Shown one piece after another: positions 7,269 through 16,300 of a stretch of 54,940 nt of DNA; position 1 is the stretch's first letter, and every line of letters starts with the position of its first letter. Source of the stretch: a virus. Where the stretch lies: the IMG/VR virus record IMGVR_UViG_3300027749_000137, positions 1 to 54,940 of that record, one strand, 5' to 3'. The notes beneath the pieces are model-generated. The model saw nothing but the letters and a program-made list of their open reading frames with translations. It ran no database searches and was not told the origin of the DNA. The position numbers and the translations under genes were made by a program.

Positions 7269-8183
7269 TCAGGTCGAACCCGAGGAACCATAAATGCCAC
7301 GTGGATCGCTCCAGCCGAAGCTGTAACGCTCACGCGCCTTGTAGCGCACGTTGCCGGTGTCAAAGTCGCCTTCAAAGGCGGTTTTGATGGGCGAACGCTG
7401 GAACATTTTCAGACCGTTGGGCGCATCGGTCATGATGAACCATGCGTTTGTGTCGGTCAGATAGTGGTTCACTGCATAGCCTTGAGGAATCAAGCCCATC
7501 GATTTGATGGCATTGACATCATTGTCGGCAGTAGCAGTACGCAAAGTGGACTTCATCAGACGCTCGGCAGTGAACTGAAGTTCTTTCGGAACAATCATTT
7601 TCGTGCCCAAGACGGCAATTTTCAGGCCGCGCTCGTCGATGAAACTTGCAATGTCGATCAGACCTTGCTCCAAAGACGTTTCGTTCAGGTCAGCCTGAGT
7701 CGAAGGCGTATTTGCAAAGTTCTGAGCCAGTGCAGTGGGGTGGTTCAGGTTGCACAGAGAAACGCCGTCACCGCCGACATAGTTGCCGCCAGTAAATGCA
7801 TTGTTCAGTACAGACGCTGCCTTGACCTGCTTGGTATGCGACATCGAACGAGCCAGAGCTTTGGTGTAGCGACCAGAGAGGCGGTCATAGAGGTTGTCCT
7901 CTACAGCTTCCTCAGTCAGTGCAAACGCCATGGCGATGGTTTCGTGCGTATAACGAGCCGTGAACGATTCGTTCGCGGTGTCATATTGAACGCCAGCACC
8001 CTCAGTCTTGGTGGGAGCAGAACCGAAGCCAGTCAACATCACCTCTTCTTCAAACGCACGGTCAGAGGATTCGATTTCAAAAATCTCTTCGTGTTCGTTT
8101 TCGTAGCGGTTGTACTCCATGCCGAACAAGGCATTGAGTCCGGGCTCTAGCTCTTTTACGAGTTGTGAACGTGTAATTGCCAT
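7269..8183 (-). CDS. Major capsid protein
   Basis: 304 residues starting MAITRSQLVKELEPGLNALF. The N-terminal helix, the EEIFEIESSDRAFEEE region, the long central helical spine, and the late TKMIVPKELQFTAERLMKS and FIMTDAPNGLKMF segments fit HK97-fold capsid subunits of the Mu gpT-like kind. It is preceded by a capsid-associated gene and the scaffold gene, the usual order of podoviral head modules, and followed by a terminator. The length fits a subunit without a large N-terminal delta domain, consistent with a separate scaffold protein. Confidence 0.9.
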   Translation of the reverse strand: MAITRSQLVKELEPGLNALFGMEYNRYENEHEEIFEIESSDRAFEEEVMLTGFGSAPTKTEGAGVQYDTANESFTARYTHETIAMAFALTEEAVEDNLYDRLSGRYTKALARSMSHTKQVKAASVLNNAFTGGNYVGGDGVSLCNLNHPTALAQNFANTPSTQADLNETSLEQGLIDIASFIDERGLKIAVLGTKMIVPKELQFTAERLMKSTLRTATADNDVNAIKSMGLIPQGYAVNHYLTDTNAWFIMTDAPNGLKMFQRSPIKTAFEGDFDTGNVRYKARERYSFGWSDPRGIYGSSGST

Positions 8184-8185
8184 GA

Positions 8186-8773
8186 TTATGCTCCGTCTGC
8201 TGCAACGCCAACACTACCGTATTGATGCTGATTAAGTTTGACAACCACCTGTGCATAACTACCGAAGGCATTCGTCGGGATATCGTAGATGCCTACGATC
8301 TTGAACGTCAGCGCTGCGGTCTTAGCGATAGAGGAGGAACCAAGACTACCACTGGAAATACCGCTGTAGGTACTACCGGTAGTAGATGCAGTTGGGTCAG
8401 CATTCTTGCCAATGTTGGCTTGAGTAACAGAACCGTCTGCTTGGACAACAAACAATTGATTGGGATCGTCCAAAACCTCAGTCACGATGCTACCGATATT
8501 GGGAGTAACACTACCGGGGTAGTAGTTCTTCCATGTCGGCTTATCAGCGCGAGTGGGGTCATTGTATTGGCAACCGTTAAACACGCCCGTGGGGGCATTG
8601 TGGGTGGAAGCGTCATACTTGATGATGTATCCGTCATAGACAACAACGAGGTCGCCCTGATAGATAGCAGTGCCGTATCCACTTGCAATCAGATAGCCAT
8701 ACTGCTTTTGTGCACCAGTGGCTGAAAGATTACCTAGCGGACGCAGACCAAAAGGCTTATTCACATTTGCCAT
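8186..8773 (-). CDS. Capsid-associated (decoration-like) structural protein
   Basis: 195 residues starting MANVNKPFGLRPLGNLSATG. The 'NKPFGLRP' opening and the beta-rich body are characteristic of a protein found next to the capsid gene in many environmental phages and often identified as a virion component. It ends 2 bp before the capsid start, so the two are made from one message. A decoration or head-stabilising role is inferred from synteny. Confidence 0.75.
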   Translation of the reverse strand: MANVNKPFGLRPLGNLSATGAQKQYGYLIASGYGTAIYQGDLVVVYDGYIIKYDASTHNAPTGVFNGCQYNDPTRADKPTWKNYYPGSVTPNIGSIVTEVLDDPNQLFVVQADGSVTQANIGKNADPTASTTGSTYSGISSGSLGSSSIAKTAALTFKIVGIYDIPTNAFGSYAQVVVKLNQHQYGSVGVAADGA

Positions 8774-8805
8774 TTGTAGCTCCTAAAAGATTAAAAGGTA
8801 CCGCC

Positions 8806-9273
8806 TTAGCGGGTTCCGAAAGTCGTTTTAGAACTTCTTTCGGGGGATTGGATGCGCATTGTAGAGTGTGCGTTTTCTCGCATCAACTCATTGTCTACTG
8901 CGGACAACTGGTCCCGGGCCTTTTGACGGAAATAAGCATTACGCTCTTCAGCCGTTTCATGTGGAATCTTGGCAAGGAGCAAGCCCCCTGTTGAAATTAC
9001 CCCTGCATGTTTACCTTCGTCAATCGTAGGTAACAGGCCTTGGTATTCCTCCGGCAATTCTTCAATGCGCACGAGTTCATAACCTTCGCGCAAGCTGCTG
9101 TACACATTTTGCTTGTCGACAAATCCATTGACTTCTGAACGAATCCAACGGTAGCCGAATCCCTCTGGGGCGGGTGGGGTGTCTAATTTAGAAGGCGGTG
9201 CCCATGGCTTGCGACGAGTTTCCTTTTCCCGAGTGGTGCGGGCGGCTCTATCGATGGTAAGTTTTTCGCTCAT
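8806..9273 (-). CDS. Conserved head-module protein of unknown role
   Basis: 155 residues (MSEKLTIDRAARTTREKETR...). Two in-frame ATGs lie six bases apart: the first overlaps the scaffold stop codon and directly abuts the AAGGA site, while the second has six-base spacing and is chosen. The protein is charged, with a WAPPSKLDTP segment and a FGYRWIRSEVNGF segment that I recall from other phage head modules. It lies between scaffold and decoration genes. The function is unknown. Confidence 0.65.
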   Translation of the reverse strand: MSEKLTIDRAARTTREKETRRKPWAPPSKLDTPPAPEGFGYRWIRSEVNGFVDKQNVYSSLREGYELVRIEELPEEYQGLLPTIDEGKHAGVISTGGLLLAKIPHETAEERNAYFRQKARDQLSAVDNELMRENAHSTMRIQSPERSSKTTFGTR

Positions 9274-9275
9274 GA

Positions 9276-10187
9276 TCATTCCTTCACGTATTTAGCGTAT
9301 TCCTCAAGAGGAACACCCAATTTTTTTGCAATAGCAATCTGACTCGGCGATAGCCGGACAGTACGGCGCGCACTATTAATCCCCGAACTACGGGAAGCAG
9401 GTGCAACAGCAGGCGCGGAACGCTGTTGTCTGGTTTCATTTGCGAAGCGTTTCGGGAGCTCTTCCCGAAGTCTTCGATTTAACTCATTATAGTATTCATC
9501 AGAATCGGGTTCAACCCCCTCTTGCTCAATAAGGGACTGATGAATACCCCAAGCGGCGTATGTTGCCACGCGATCTTGGCCAAACCAAGGGTTTTCCTCC
9601 GCCCACTGCTCTGCGCGGGGGGATGGAGGAGCCTTTTGTGGCTGCGGAGCAACATTCTGAGGTTGCTGAGCAGTTTGTTGGGCTTGCTCTTGGTAATGCT
9701 GGACCTGCTGCTCCTGTGTTTGGAGCCAACCAGACACTTTTCGCTGCTCTTGGGTAAGATCGGTTAGCCGTTGGACTGCTTCCGTTTCAGTATCAATGTC
9801 ACCCTCTTCCCGCGCCTTGCGGATGATGGCTTTTAGCGTGGTTTGCTGGCCTTCCAGTCGGGTTTTAGCTTCATTGAGGCGGCTGTAGTCGGTGTGTACC
9901 AACTTTTGCTCCAAAGTCTGCTTTTCCGTCTGCAATCCACGGGCAAAATTAAGCGCAGCGTCCTTTTGGCGTTCTGCTTCCCGCATCCGGGCTGTTAATT
10001 TTGCGATACGCTTCTGAACGCCTTCGCTGACAGAGTCAAGCTCGTCCTTTGGCTCTTGAGGCTCAGGGGTATACCCTTGATTTACGGATTTGTCTTCAGC
10101 GCCTTCTTCCACGGTCACATTTGTGGCCACTTCTCCGTCACCTAGATCAAATTCCAACTGTTCATCATTCATAAATTGTCGTGCCAT
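9276..10187 (-). CDS. Capsid scaffolding protein
   Basis: 303 residues, highly charged and mostly helical. The acidic N-terminus (NDEQLEFDLGDGE) is followed by a long coiled-coil zone (~55-175) with many Glu, Gln, Lys and Arg. A Pro/Gln-rich linker comes next, then a basic C-terminus ending in an IAKKLGVPLEEYAKYVKE helix, a typical scaffold capsid-binding tail. Position directly upstream of the capsid-associated and capsid genes supports a head scaffold that is lost during maturation. No protease is seen nearby, as in P22-type heads. Confidence 0.85.
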   Translation of the reverse strand: MARQFMNDEQLEFDLGDGEVATNVTVEEGAEDKSVNQGYTPEPQEPKDELDSVSEGVQKRIAKLTARMREAERQKDAALNFARGLQTEKQTLEQKLVHTDYSRLNEAKTRLEGQQTTLKAIIRKAREEGDIDTETEAVQRLTDLTQEQRKVSGWLQTQEQQVQHYQEQAQQTAQQPQNVAPQPQKAPPSPRAEQWAEENPWFGQDRVATYAAWGIHQSLIEQEGVEPDSDEYYNELNRRLREELPKRFANETRQQRSAPAVAPASRSSGINSARRTVRLSPSQIAIAKKLGVPLEEYAKYVKE

Positions 10188-10196
10188 GGCTGTTCC

Positions 10197-10670
10197 TTAC
10201 ATGTGGAGAATGTCATTGGGGTCATTGATCGTGGCCAAGATCTCGTCATCGTTCAAGATTCGGATTTCGCCGCCTTCAATGTTCATCCGGGCACCGGCAT
10301 AACGGCCAAAGATGATCCAATCGCCTTCCTTGCACCACGGACCGTGGGGGAATTTGTTGGTATCGGCGTATGCCAAGGGACCGACTGCCAAAACGTAGGC
10401 GCAAGTGGTCGTCAGTTGCTGCCGATCCATGGTTTGACCGGGCAACAAGACACCACCTTTGGTTTGGCTGGCCCCACGGTAAGGAAGTACCACAATCCGC
10501 CATCCAGTTGGATTTGGAAGATGGTTTTTAATGCTGTCAACACGCTCATCATGCTCTTTTTTAGCCAATTCTTCGTTGGCAGCAAGGGCAAGTGCTTCTT
10601 TGGCCTCAGCTTCTGCCTTGGCGGCAAATTCCTGAGCCCATTTCTCTTCCAATGAAGTAGTTTCTGTCAT
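10197..10670 (-). CDS. GroES-like co-chaperonin
   Basis: 157 residues. A charged helical N-terminal extension of ~48 residues precedes a Cpn10-type fold: GWRIVVLPYR (first strand), a flexible loop with KGGVLLPG (71-78, the mobile loop that docks on GroEL), then YVLAVGPLAY, CKEGDWIIFGRYAG and IRILNDDEILATI. Phage Cpn10 proteins such as T4 gp31 replace host GroES to fold the capsid protein. It lies two genes upstream of the capsid module, fitting that job. No GroEL is encoded here, so it must work with host GroEL. The extension is longer than in host GroES. Confidence 0.88.
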   Translation of the reverse strand: MTETTSLEEKWAQEFAAKAEAEAKEALALAANEELAKKEHDERVDSIKNHLPNPTGWRIVVLPYRGASQTKGGVLLPGQTMDRQQLTTTCAYVLAVGPLAYADTNKFPHGPWCKEGDWIIFGRYAGARMNIEGGEIRILNDDEILATINDPNDILHM

Positions 10671-10679
10671 CGATAGTCC

Positions 10680-10865
10680 TTAAAGGTTGGGATTTTTGTT
10701 TAAAAGATCCTGAACGGCCTCTTCAACAAACCTAAACCCCTCTAACCGGCCCATCATGTACTTGTACTGCTCCATATTTTGTATCCGACCACTCAAAATC
10801 AGGTCATCGGACTCCCTACGGAGTCTTTTAATCTGATTAAAAACGGCTTCTGCAAATTCCAGCAT
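10680..10865 (-). CDS. Small helical conserved phage protein
   Basis: 61 residues (MLEFAEAVFNQIKRLRRESD..., ending LLNKNPNL). Predominantly charged amphipathic helix with a VEEAVQDLL segment. I associate it with small proteins found between portal and scaffold genes in podoviruses. The function is unknown. It is co-transcribed with the co-chaperonin gene 9 bp downstream. Confidence 0.65.
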   Translation of the reverse strand: MLEFAEAVFNQIKRLRRESDDLILSGRIQNMEQYKYMMGRLEGFRFVEEAVQDLLNKNPNL

Positions 10866-10933
10866 GGATTTCTCCTATGAAAGCAGACAGTTTAGGCCCC
10901 TGTCTGAAGGGTTCCCACTAACTATAGCGGATA

Positions 10934-11065
10934 TTACGCAAGTTTTACCTTGTTAAACGCATCTTTTCGGTAGACATACGTCACTTTTGCCTTTTCCGCA
11001 CCTTTTTCTGCCTTTTTTGGCACCGGTTTTGGCATTTGTTTCATCTGTTTGGGCTTATTGGCCAT
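10934..11065 (-). CDS. Very small Lys-rich protein overlapping the portal gene
   Basis: 43 residues (MANKPKQMKQMPKPVPKK..., ending FNKVKLA) with about a quarter Lys. A strong TAGGAG site lies six bases before the ATG, inside the portal 3' end; the gene overlaps the portal stop by 11 bp. Small basic proteins may neutralise packaged DNA or bind nucleic acid. The strong ribosome binding site and clean frame argue it is real; the role is unknown. Confidence 0.6.
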   Translation of the reverse strand: MANKPKQMKQMPKPVPKKAEKGAEKAKVTYVYRKDAFNKVKLA

Positions 11066-13385
11066 TTTTTACTCCTAATTGTTGCTGTTTTAGCATCAAA
11101 TTTGCCTGATCCATCTGGGATTTTTCCGCTTGACGGGCCTGATCCAACTGCAATTTGGATTGATCAATCTGGGTTTTGGCCTGATCGCTGGCAGCATTCT
11201 GCTGAAGCTCCTGTTTCTTCAAATCAATCAATGGGTCCGGGGGCGGATTACCTTGCAATTGGTTTTGCAAGTCCTTCACTTCCTTAAAGAACTGGGCTAC
11301 CTTAAGCGCAACCAATGCTTCACGCTGCAATGGGGACACCATTTGATCTGGGTCCGTGCCGTACTGCTTAAACAAGTCAGCTTCCACTGTCTCTTCTGCC
11401 TTTACCGTGATGTGATCAAAGATATGCTTTTGCAGAGTAACCGCCACGTTGGGCATTCCTTGCAGCATGGGCGACAAACCAAACATGATGTGCGTCATGA
11501 TGTGCGCATCATGCTGTTGGCCAGCAAAAGCTTTGAGCGGTGATCCATCCAATGCCTGTGCGTTTTCGCTTGCAGGATCTTTTGGCTTGTCCACGTTTTG
11601 CGTGTTTAAAATTGAATCAATATCCCGCACACCAATTGCTTGGTACATGCGGTAGTACGACTCGTACATATTGTGCATCTGTGGTGCGCTTTGGGCCAGT
11701 TGCAACTGGGTCTGCGCCATTGTGATGCGCTGCGCCACCGAGAAGATGTTGGGGTCAGACACCGGCAATACATCAATGCGGTCATCAAAGTCTGCGCGTT
11801 TAATAATGCGGGACTCGCCGGGGACATCGTACGGATAAGTATCGGGTAGAAACTCTCCAAAACCTTTGGCCAGCAACTGGAACTCCAGCTTCTGTGCGTA
11901 GTGCAAGCGCTTGTGGATGGCCGACATGACCGAGCTGCCTTTTTCCAGCAGCGCAATCGTGGTTCCAACAGCAGCATTTTGGTTGCTATCGCCAACTTGC
12001 ATGTCGGTGATCGAAGCCATACGGCGACCAGCATCCACGCAGAAACCAAGCAGTGCAAACAACGTTTGGCTTGGCTCTTTGTAAGGCAACGGTAGCAGGG
12101 ATGACTGCAACTCTGCGCCGCCTGCATCCATATCGCGGAACTCACCGGGCTGCAATGGCACGTCATCGTTCATGATACGTGCGCCCTTGGCCTTGAAGCC
12201 CGCTGGCAGGTTAGCAAATGTACCTGCATCGACCAACTGCTGCAATGCAGCCGAAGAAGTCTTGGACAAACCGCCTACCAAGTGCAAGAAGCCAAGGCCA
12301 TAAGCCCCCGGACCTTGCACCAAGACGTAGTGCACGTAGTACTGGACGCGCCGATGCTTCTTATCGCCCTCTTTCCAGTTGCGGCGGATGCCTACAACGT
12401 CACCAGATACCTCATCCAAGGTAATGATGTACGGCAGTTGGATGCCAGTCGGCTCCCCTTCTTCATCCTTGTCCTCAAACCCGGGCAGATCGTAATCAAT
12501 TTGGAATTCCAACAGGTTGACTTCTTCTGTATCAGGGCTGGGCTGGATGCCAGTAACTTTGTCCACAGCCTTTTGGATGATGCTGGGATTGTTGTTGGAC
12601 ATCGAAGCAGGTTCAGCAGAGTCTAAATACTGACCGCGAACCACGGCTTTGCGATACGCATTGGCGGACATTGGAACGCGATGCGTAATACGCTCGCATT
12701 CGCTCATGACTGAAGAACCGTTGTACGGGATGTACAGGTTGTCAGCCAGTACCAAAGCGCTAACCATGCGCCCTTTGTCCTCGTCGTAGTACACCTTCTT
12801 GAACGTCGATCCGCCGTAGCCTGTGTAGAACAGCAGTTGGTCAAACTCAGGTGTGTACTCTTCCATCACCGTAGTGATTTCGTAGTTCATAAAGTCGCGC
12901 ACGCGCTGCGCCTGCATCAGCTTCTCGCGGGTTTCCTTGCCCAACACTTGTGTGCGCACCGGGCCGTCAGCGGGCATCAGTTCCTTGAGCGCCTGCGCTT
13001 GGAATTGAACGATGCTTTCGGTTAGCAGAGGATGCTGCACGCCGCACGCGCCTTTGAACGGACGGGTACGCTCGTCCAAAGTAAAGCCAAGGAGCTTTAA
13101 ACCCTTGCTGTACTGATCCTCCCAGTCTTTGCGGGAAGATTTGTCAGCGTCAAACATGTCCAAAAGCTCTTGCGAGATGTTGGCCAGCACGGATTCCTCG
13201 ACCACCTCGGCAAGGTTGCTGTCAAAGGGGACTTCGGCATCGTCTTCTGCACCGATGTCAACCAGCACATCGCCGGTTTCCTTATCAAAAGAGATGTTGA
13301 CATCGGGCAATGGACCGTCATCGACCTCCACATCCATGCTGCCCGCAGGCAGATCTTCAGAGCGTATTGATTTTTCAACTGACAT
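11055..13385 (-). CDS. Portal protein (P22-like)
   Basis: 776 residues, the expected size for a P22-type portal, which forms the dodecameric DNA channel at one capsid vertex and binds the terminase. An acidic N-terminus precedes a core with RKDWEDQYSKGLKLLG, an MNYEITTVMEEYTPEFDQLL helix and a FYTGYGGSTFKK segment. The C-terminal part is a long Gln/Ala-rich helix (DQAKTQIDQSKLQLDQARQ), matching the barrel of P22-like portals. It lies after the terminase and transglycosylase genes and before the scaffold, the classic order. Confidence 0.9.
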   Translation of the reverse strand: MSVEKSIRSEDLPAGSMDVEVDDGPLPDVNISFDKETGDVLVDIGAEDDAEVPFDSNLAEVVEESVLANISQELLDMFDADKSSRKDWEDQYSKGLKLLGFTLDERTRPFKGACGVQHPLLTESIVQFQAQALKELMPADGPVRTQVLGKETREKLMQAQRVRDFMNYEITTVMEEYTPEFDQLLFYTGYGGSTFKKVYYDEDKGRMVSALVLADNLYIPYNGSSVMSECERITHRVPMSANAYRKAVVRGQYLDSAEPASMSNNNPSIIQKAVDKVTGIQPSPDTEEVNLLEFQIDYDLPGFEDKDEEGEPTGIQLPYIITLDEVSGDVVGIRRNWKEGDKKHRRVQYYVHYVLVQGPGAYGLGFLHLVGGLSKTSSAALQQLVDAGTFANLPAGFKAKGARIMNDDVPLQPGEFRDMDAGGAELQSSLLPLPYKEPSQTLFALLGFCVDAGRRMASITDMQVGDSNQNAAVGTTIALLEKGSSVMSAIHKRLHYAQKLEFQLLAKGFGEFLPDTYPYDVPGESRIIKRADFDDRIDVLPVSDPNIFSVAQRITMAQTQLQLAQSAPQMHNMYESYYRMYQAIGVRDIDSILNTQNVDKPKDPASENAQALDGSPLKAFAGQQHDAHIMTHIMFGLSPMLQGMPNVAVTLQKHIFDHITVKAEETVEADLFKQYGTDPDQMVSPLQREALVALKVAQFFKEVKDLQNQLQGNPPPDPLIDLKKQELQQNAASDQAKTQIDQSKLQLDQARQAEKSQMDQANLMLKQQQLGVKNGQ

Positions 13386-13394
13386 GTTTTGTCC

Positions 13395-16300
13395 TTATAG
13401 GTAGCGGCGATTATCGTCCGATTGGCGTTCAACAGAACCGCCATGCCGGAATTTAACACCTTCTTTCAAGACTTTTGCAGCGGCTTCCGGGGTCCAAGCC
13501 ACACCGTGGACCAAGATTGGGTTGCCATCTTTGTCCTGAAGTTGGATATTACGGATTTCAAAACCTGCTTTTTCCCCACCAAGATCTTTTACAACCTGCT
13601 TAAGATTGATTGGTACTTTTTTCTCGTACAACTGCGACTGTTTTGATTCTGCCCCGGGGAAAGTAGCAAAACTGCCTCCGTCCCGCATGGTGGCTTGAAT
13701 GGAATTTTTCATCAACAGTTGTTGTTCCACAGAAGGGTTTGTCTCAAAACCATGGAAAGGTTGTTCCAGCTTATATGTGGGCGCTTCTCTTCCTGCTGCA
13801 TTTATGCGTTTTTGCAAAATAAGCTTACGTTGATCCAATTTAGCCAACTCTGCATTAATTTGCTCAGGATTTCCTTTAGGGGGATTTGCCCGCATCTGCC
13901 CAATTTTACTGGTTAAATCTTCATATTCTGCTTTATCCTTTTCAAGGCTTCCGCCTGCCGGACCTTTTTTTCGAATATCCTGTGCAAGGTCAGATTGCAA
14001 TTCATGGTAGTGTCTGCCCTTAACATTACTCCCCATGCCCGGGATAGCCGCTTCATGCTCCGAGTAACGGGAAAAACCAATTGGATGCGCCTGACCTGCG
14101 ATAGTTCCGTGCTGGCCACCATATGGCGCTACATCCTCTAATGATGCTTCTAGCCTCCGTACTTCAGGGGTAATGTCCCGTTGTATGCCTACTTTTAAGT
14201 CATTGTATTTTTGCAGGATAGGGTCAAGTGCATCGTTTAATTGTTGTTTAAATTCTGGTTGTGCACGAAATAACTCATGCGTGGGAATTCCTTCAGGTCT
14301 ACCGAAAACGTCAGGCTTACTAGAAATTACAGCCTCTAGGTCTGGGAGTTTTGCAGGATCAACCCCTACCGCTTTTAACCTATCTATGGCCTCTTGTCCT
14401 ATCGCACGGGTTGCGGCTTGGTGGGCTAAAAGTTCTCTTTCAGCCAAAGGAACTGTGGACCCCTCCATACCTTTATCTATGGCGTTATATATTTCCCAAT
14501 ATGGCCTATTACTTTTGGCATCTGTATATATGACAGGGAACATAAGTCCCCTTGCTGCATCCGATATCTCCTTGGTTTTTTGCGATATCTCATTTATATC
14601 GTTTGTGTATGCATTTACTTTATTCAGTAAAGACTTACTGGCAGGAAGATCCTTTAGTAAAGGAGATGAGCCTATTAAAGATTTAATCTTATCTACATCT
14701 ACACGAAAGTTTCCATTAATGTCTGTGTTGAAATTAACAAAATCTTTTATGGCACTGATTGTGCTTTTTGCATCTTTTGCAGAAGCTGCCACTTCAGGAG
14801 GCATGTCTAAGTACAGATTTGTTGTACCTAATTGCTTACCAAACACATTGTCTTGGCTTTCCCAGAACTTAGACCCAGTAGTATCTACCGAAAGATCCTC
14901 CGATTTAAACCGTTGGGGAGAATAAGTTTTGCCAAGCGTTTCTTTTAGTTGTTCAGGGGTTATCTTGGCATTTGCAGGGATATCCGCAAGCGCTGCTTCC
15001 AAACGCTGGACATCGTACTCCCGCAAATTTTTTTTAACTTGATTGATAAGCTGTTGTTTCTGCACAGGACCGGGCAGTTGGTCTACAAGTTGGTCCAATC
15101 TTCCAACAAACGGGCGATCAGCCGGTGTTGAAATTTCTTCGGGGGGTGCAACTGGAACAACTTCTGGTAGGGCAGGTGTTCTTTGCGCTGCTTGTTCCAT
15201 TGCCGCTGCTTCGGCTGGCGCAGGGATAAAGTCGTCTATGGCTTGATGACCTTCTGGAGCCAACGCTACTTCCCCCCATCCGGCTGGGTTGGGTGCGACT
15301 TCCGGTGCGACTTGAGCAGCCGGGGATGGGCGGGCTACTCCCGCCGCATCCAACCGACGATTCATTTCCCGAATTGCTTGGAGTTGACGATCTATATCCT
15401 CATTCATCCGAGCAACAGCGGCTAAGTTTTCACTTGTCGGTGCGGCTTTGGCTGCGACTTGTGCAGTCTTCAATCCGTTGTATGCATTCTTCAGCATTTC
15501 TGCCGCAGTAGCACCCGTGCGCATTGCACCGCGAACCACGGAGGCAGGGTTGAGCAACCCGGCTCCCATCTCCCCCATCATTCGGAAACCTTGGTCCTGT
15601 GGGTCTTTGGAATCCTCTGGGCGGATACCATATTTGGTGGCTTGCTCCTTGATCCAATCACTTCCCATCACGGGCTTTTGTTCTTTGTAACCAGCCGGAC
15701 GCATGGCCATGGATACTAAATCAACAGGTGCACCTGCGAGATCGTAGGGGAGATCCAATGCTCCTTTGCCAATGTTTTCTACGTTACGTACTGTTCCTTT
15801 GGCCACCCCCTTGAGCATCTTGGCTGCTTCTGAAGGATTGAAGTCCTTGCCCTTGGCCATGGTGTCCGAGGTGATCGGACCGCTGTCGGCTACCCCCATG
15901 GGATCTTGGAAGTAATCCGTGCTCTCTCCGGTAGCAGGAGAACCATCGGCGCGAGATATGGGAGTCACGGCAAACGGGCTTTGCTGGTTAATACCAGTAG
16001 GCATCAAGTTGTTTGGCAAGCCTTGGTTACTGCCAAAACCAGAATTAAATGGCATTGGTGCAACAGTGGCAGCCCGCATAGCAATCATTGTTGGCGTAGG
16101 TGTTGCCAAATTGTTATACATATTGGCATTGTTATACGGCGCAGCAACAGGAGCGCTGTTCACATAAGCAAACGGATCAACAGGATGGTTGTACGCTTGG
16201 TACGGAACATATTGTGTGCTTGGTACTTCTACGGGTCCCATGGTTATCACTGACCCCGTTGTACCTGAAGTAGTTCTACTGGTAGTTGTTGGAGCAACAG

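Noticed and set aside
7464-8150. A 228-codon plus-strand open frame opposite the capsid gene
   Set aside because: Antisense shadow of the well-supported major capsid gene, no ribosome binding site and no domain.
14173-14925. Long plus-strand frames (also 17145-18203) opposite the giant virion gene
   Set aside because: They mirror codon structure of the minus-strand protein, are Ser/Arg/Leu-rich without motifs, and the minus strand has clear transglycosylase motifs.
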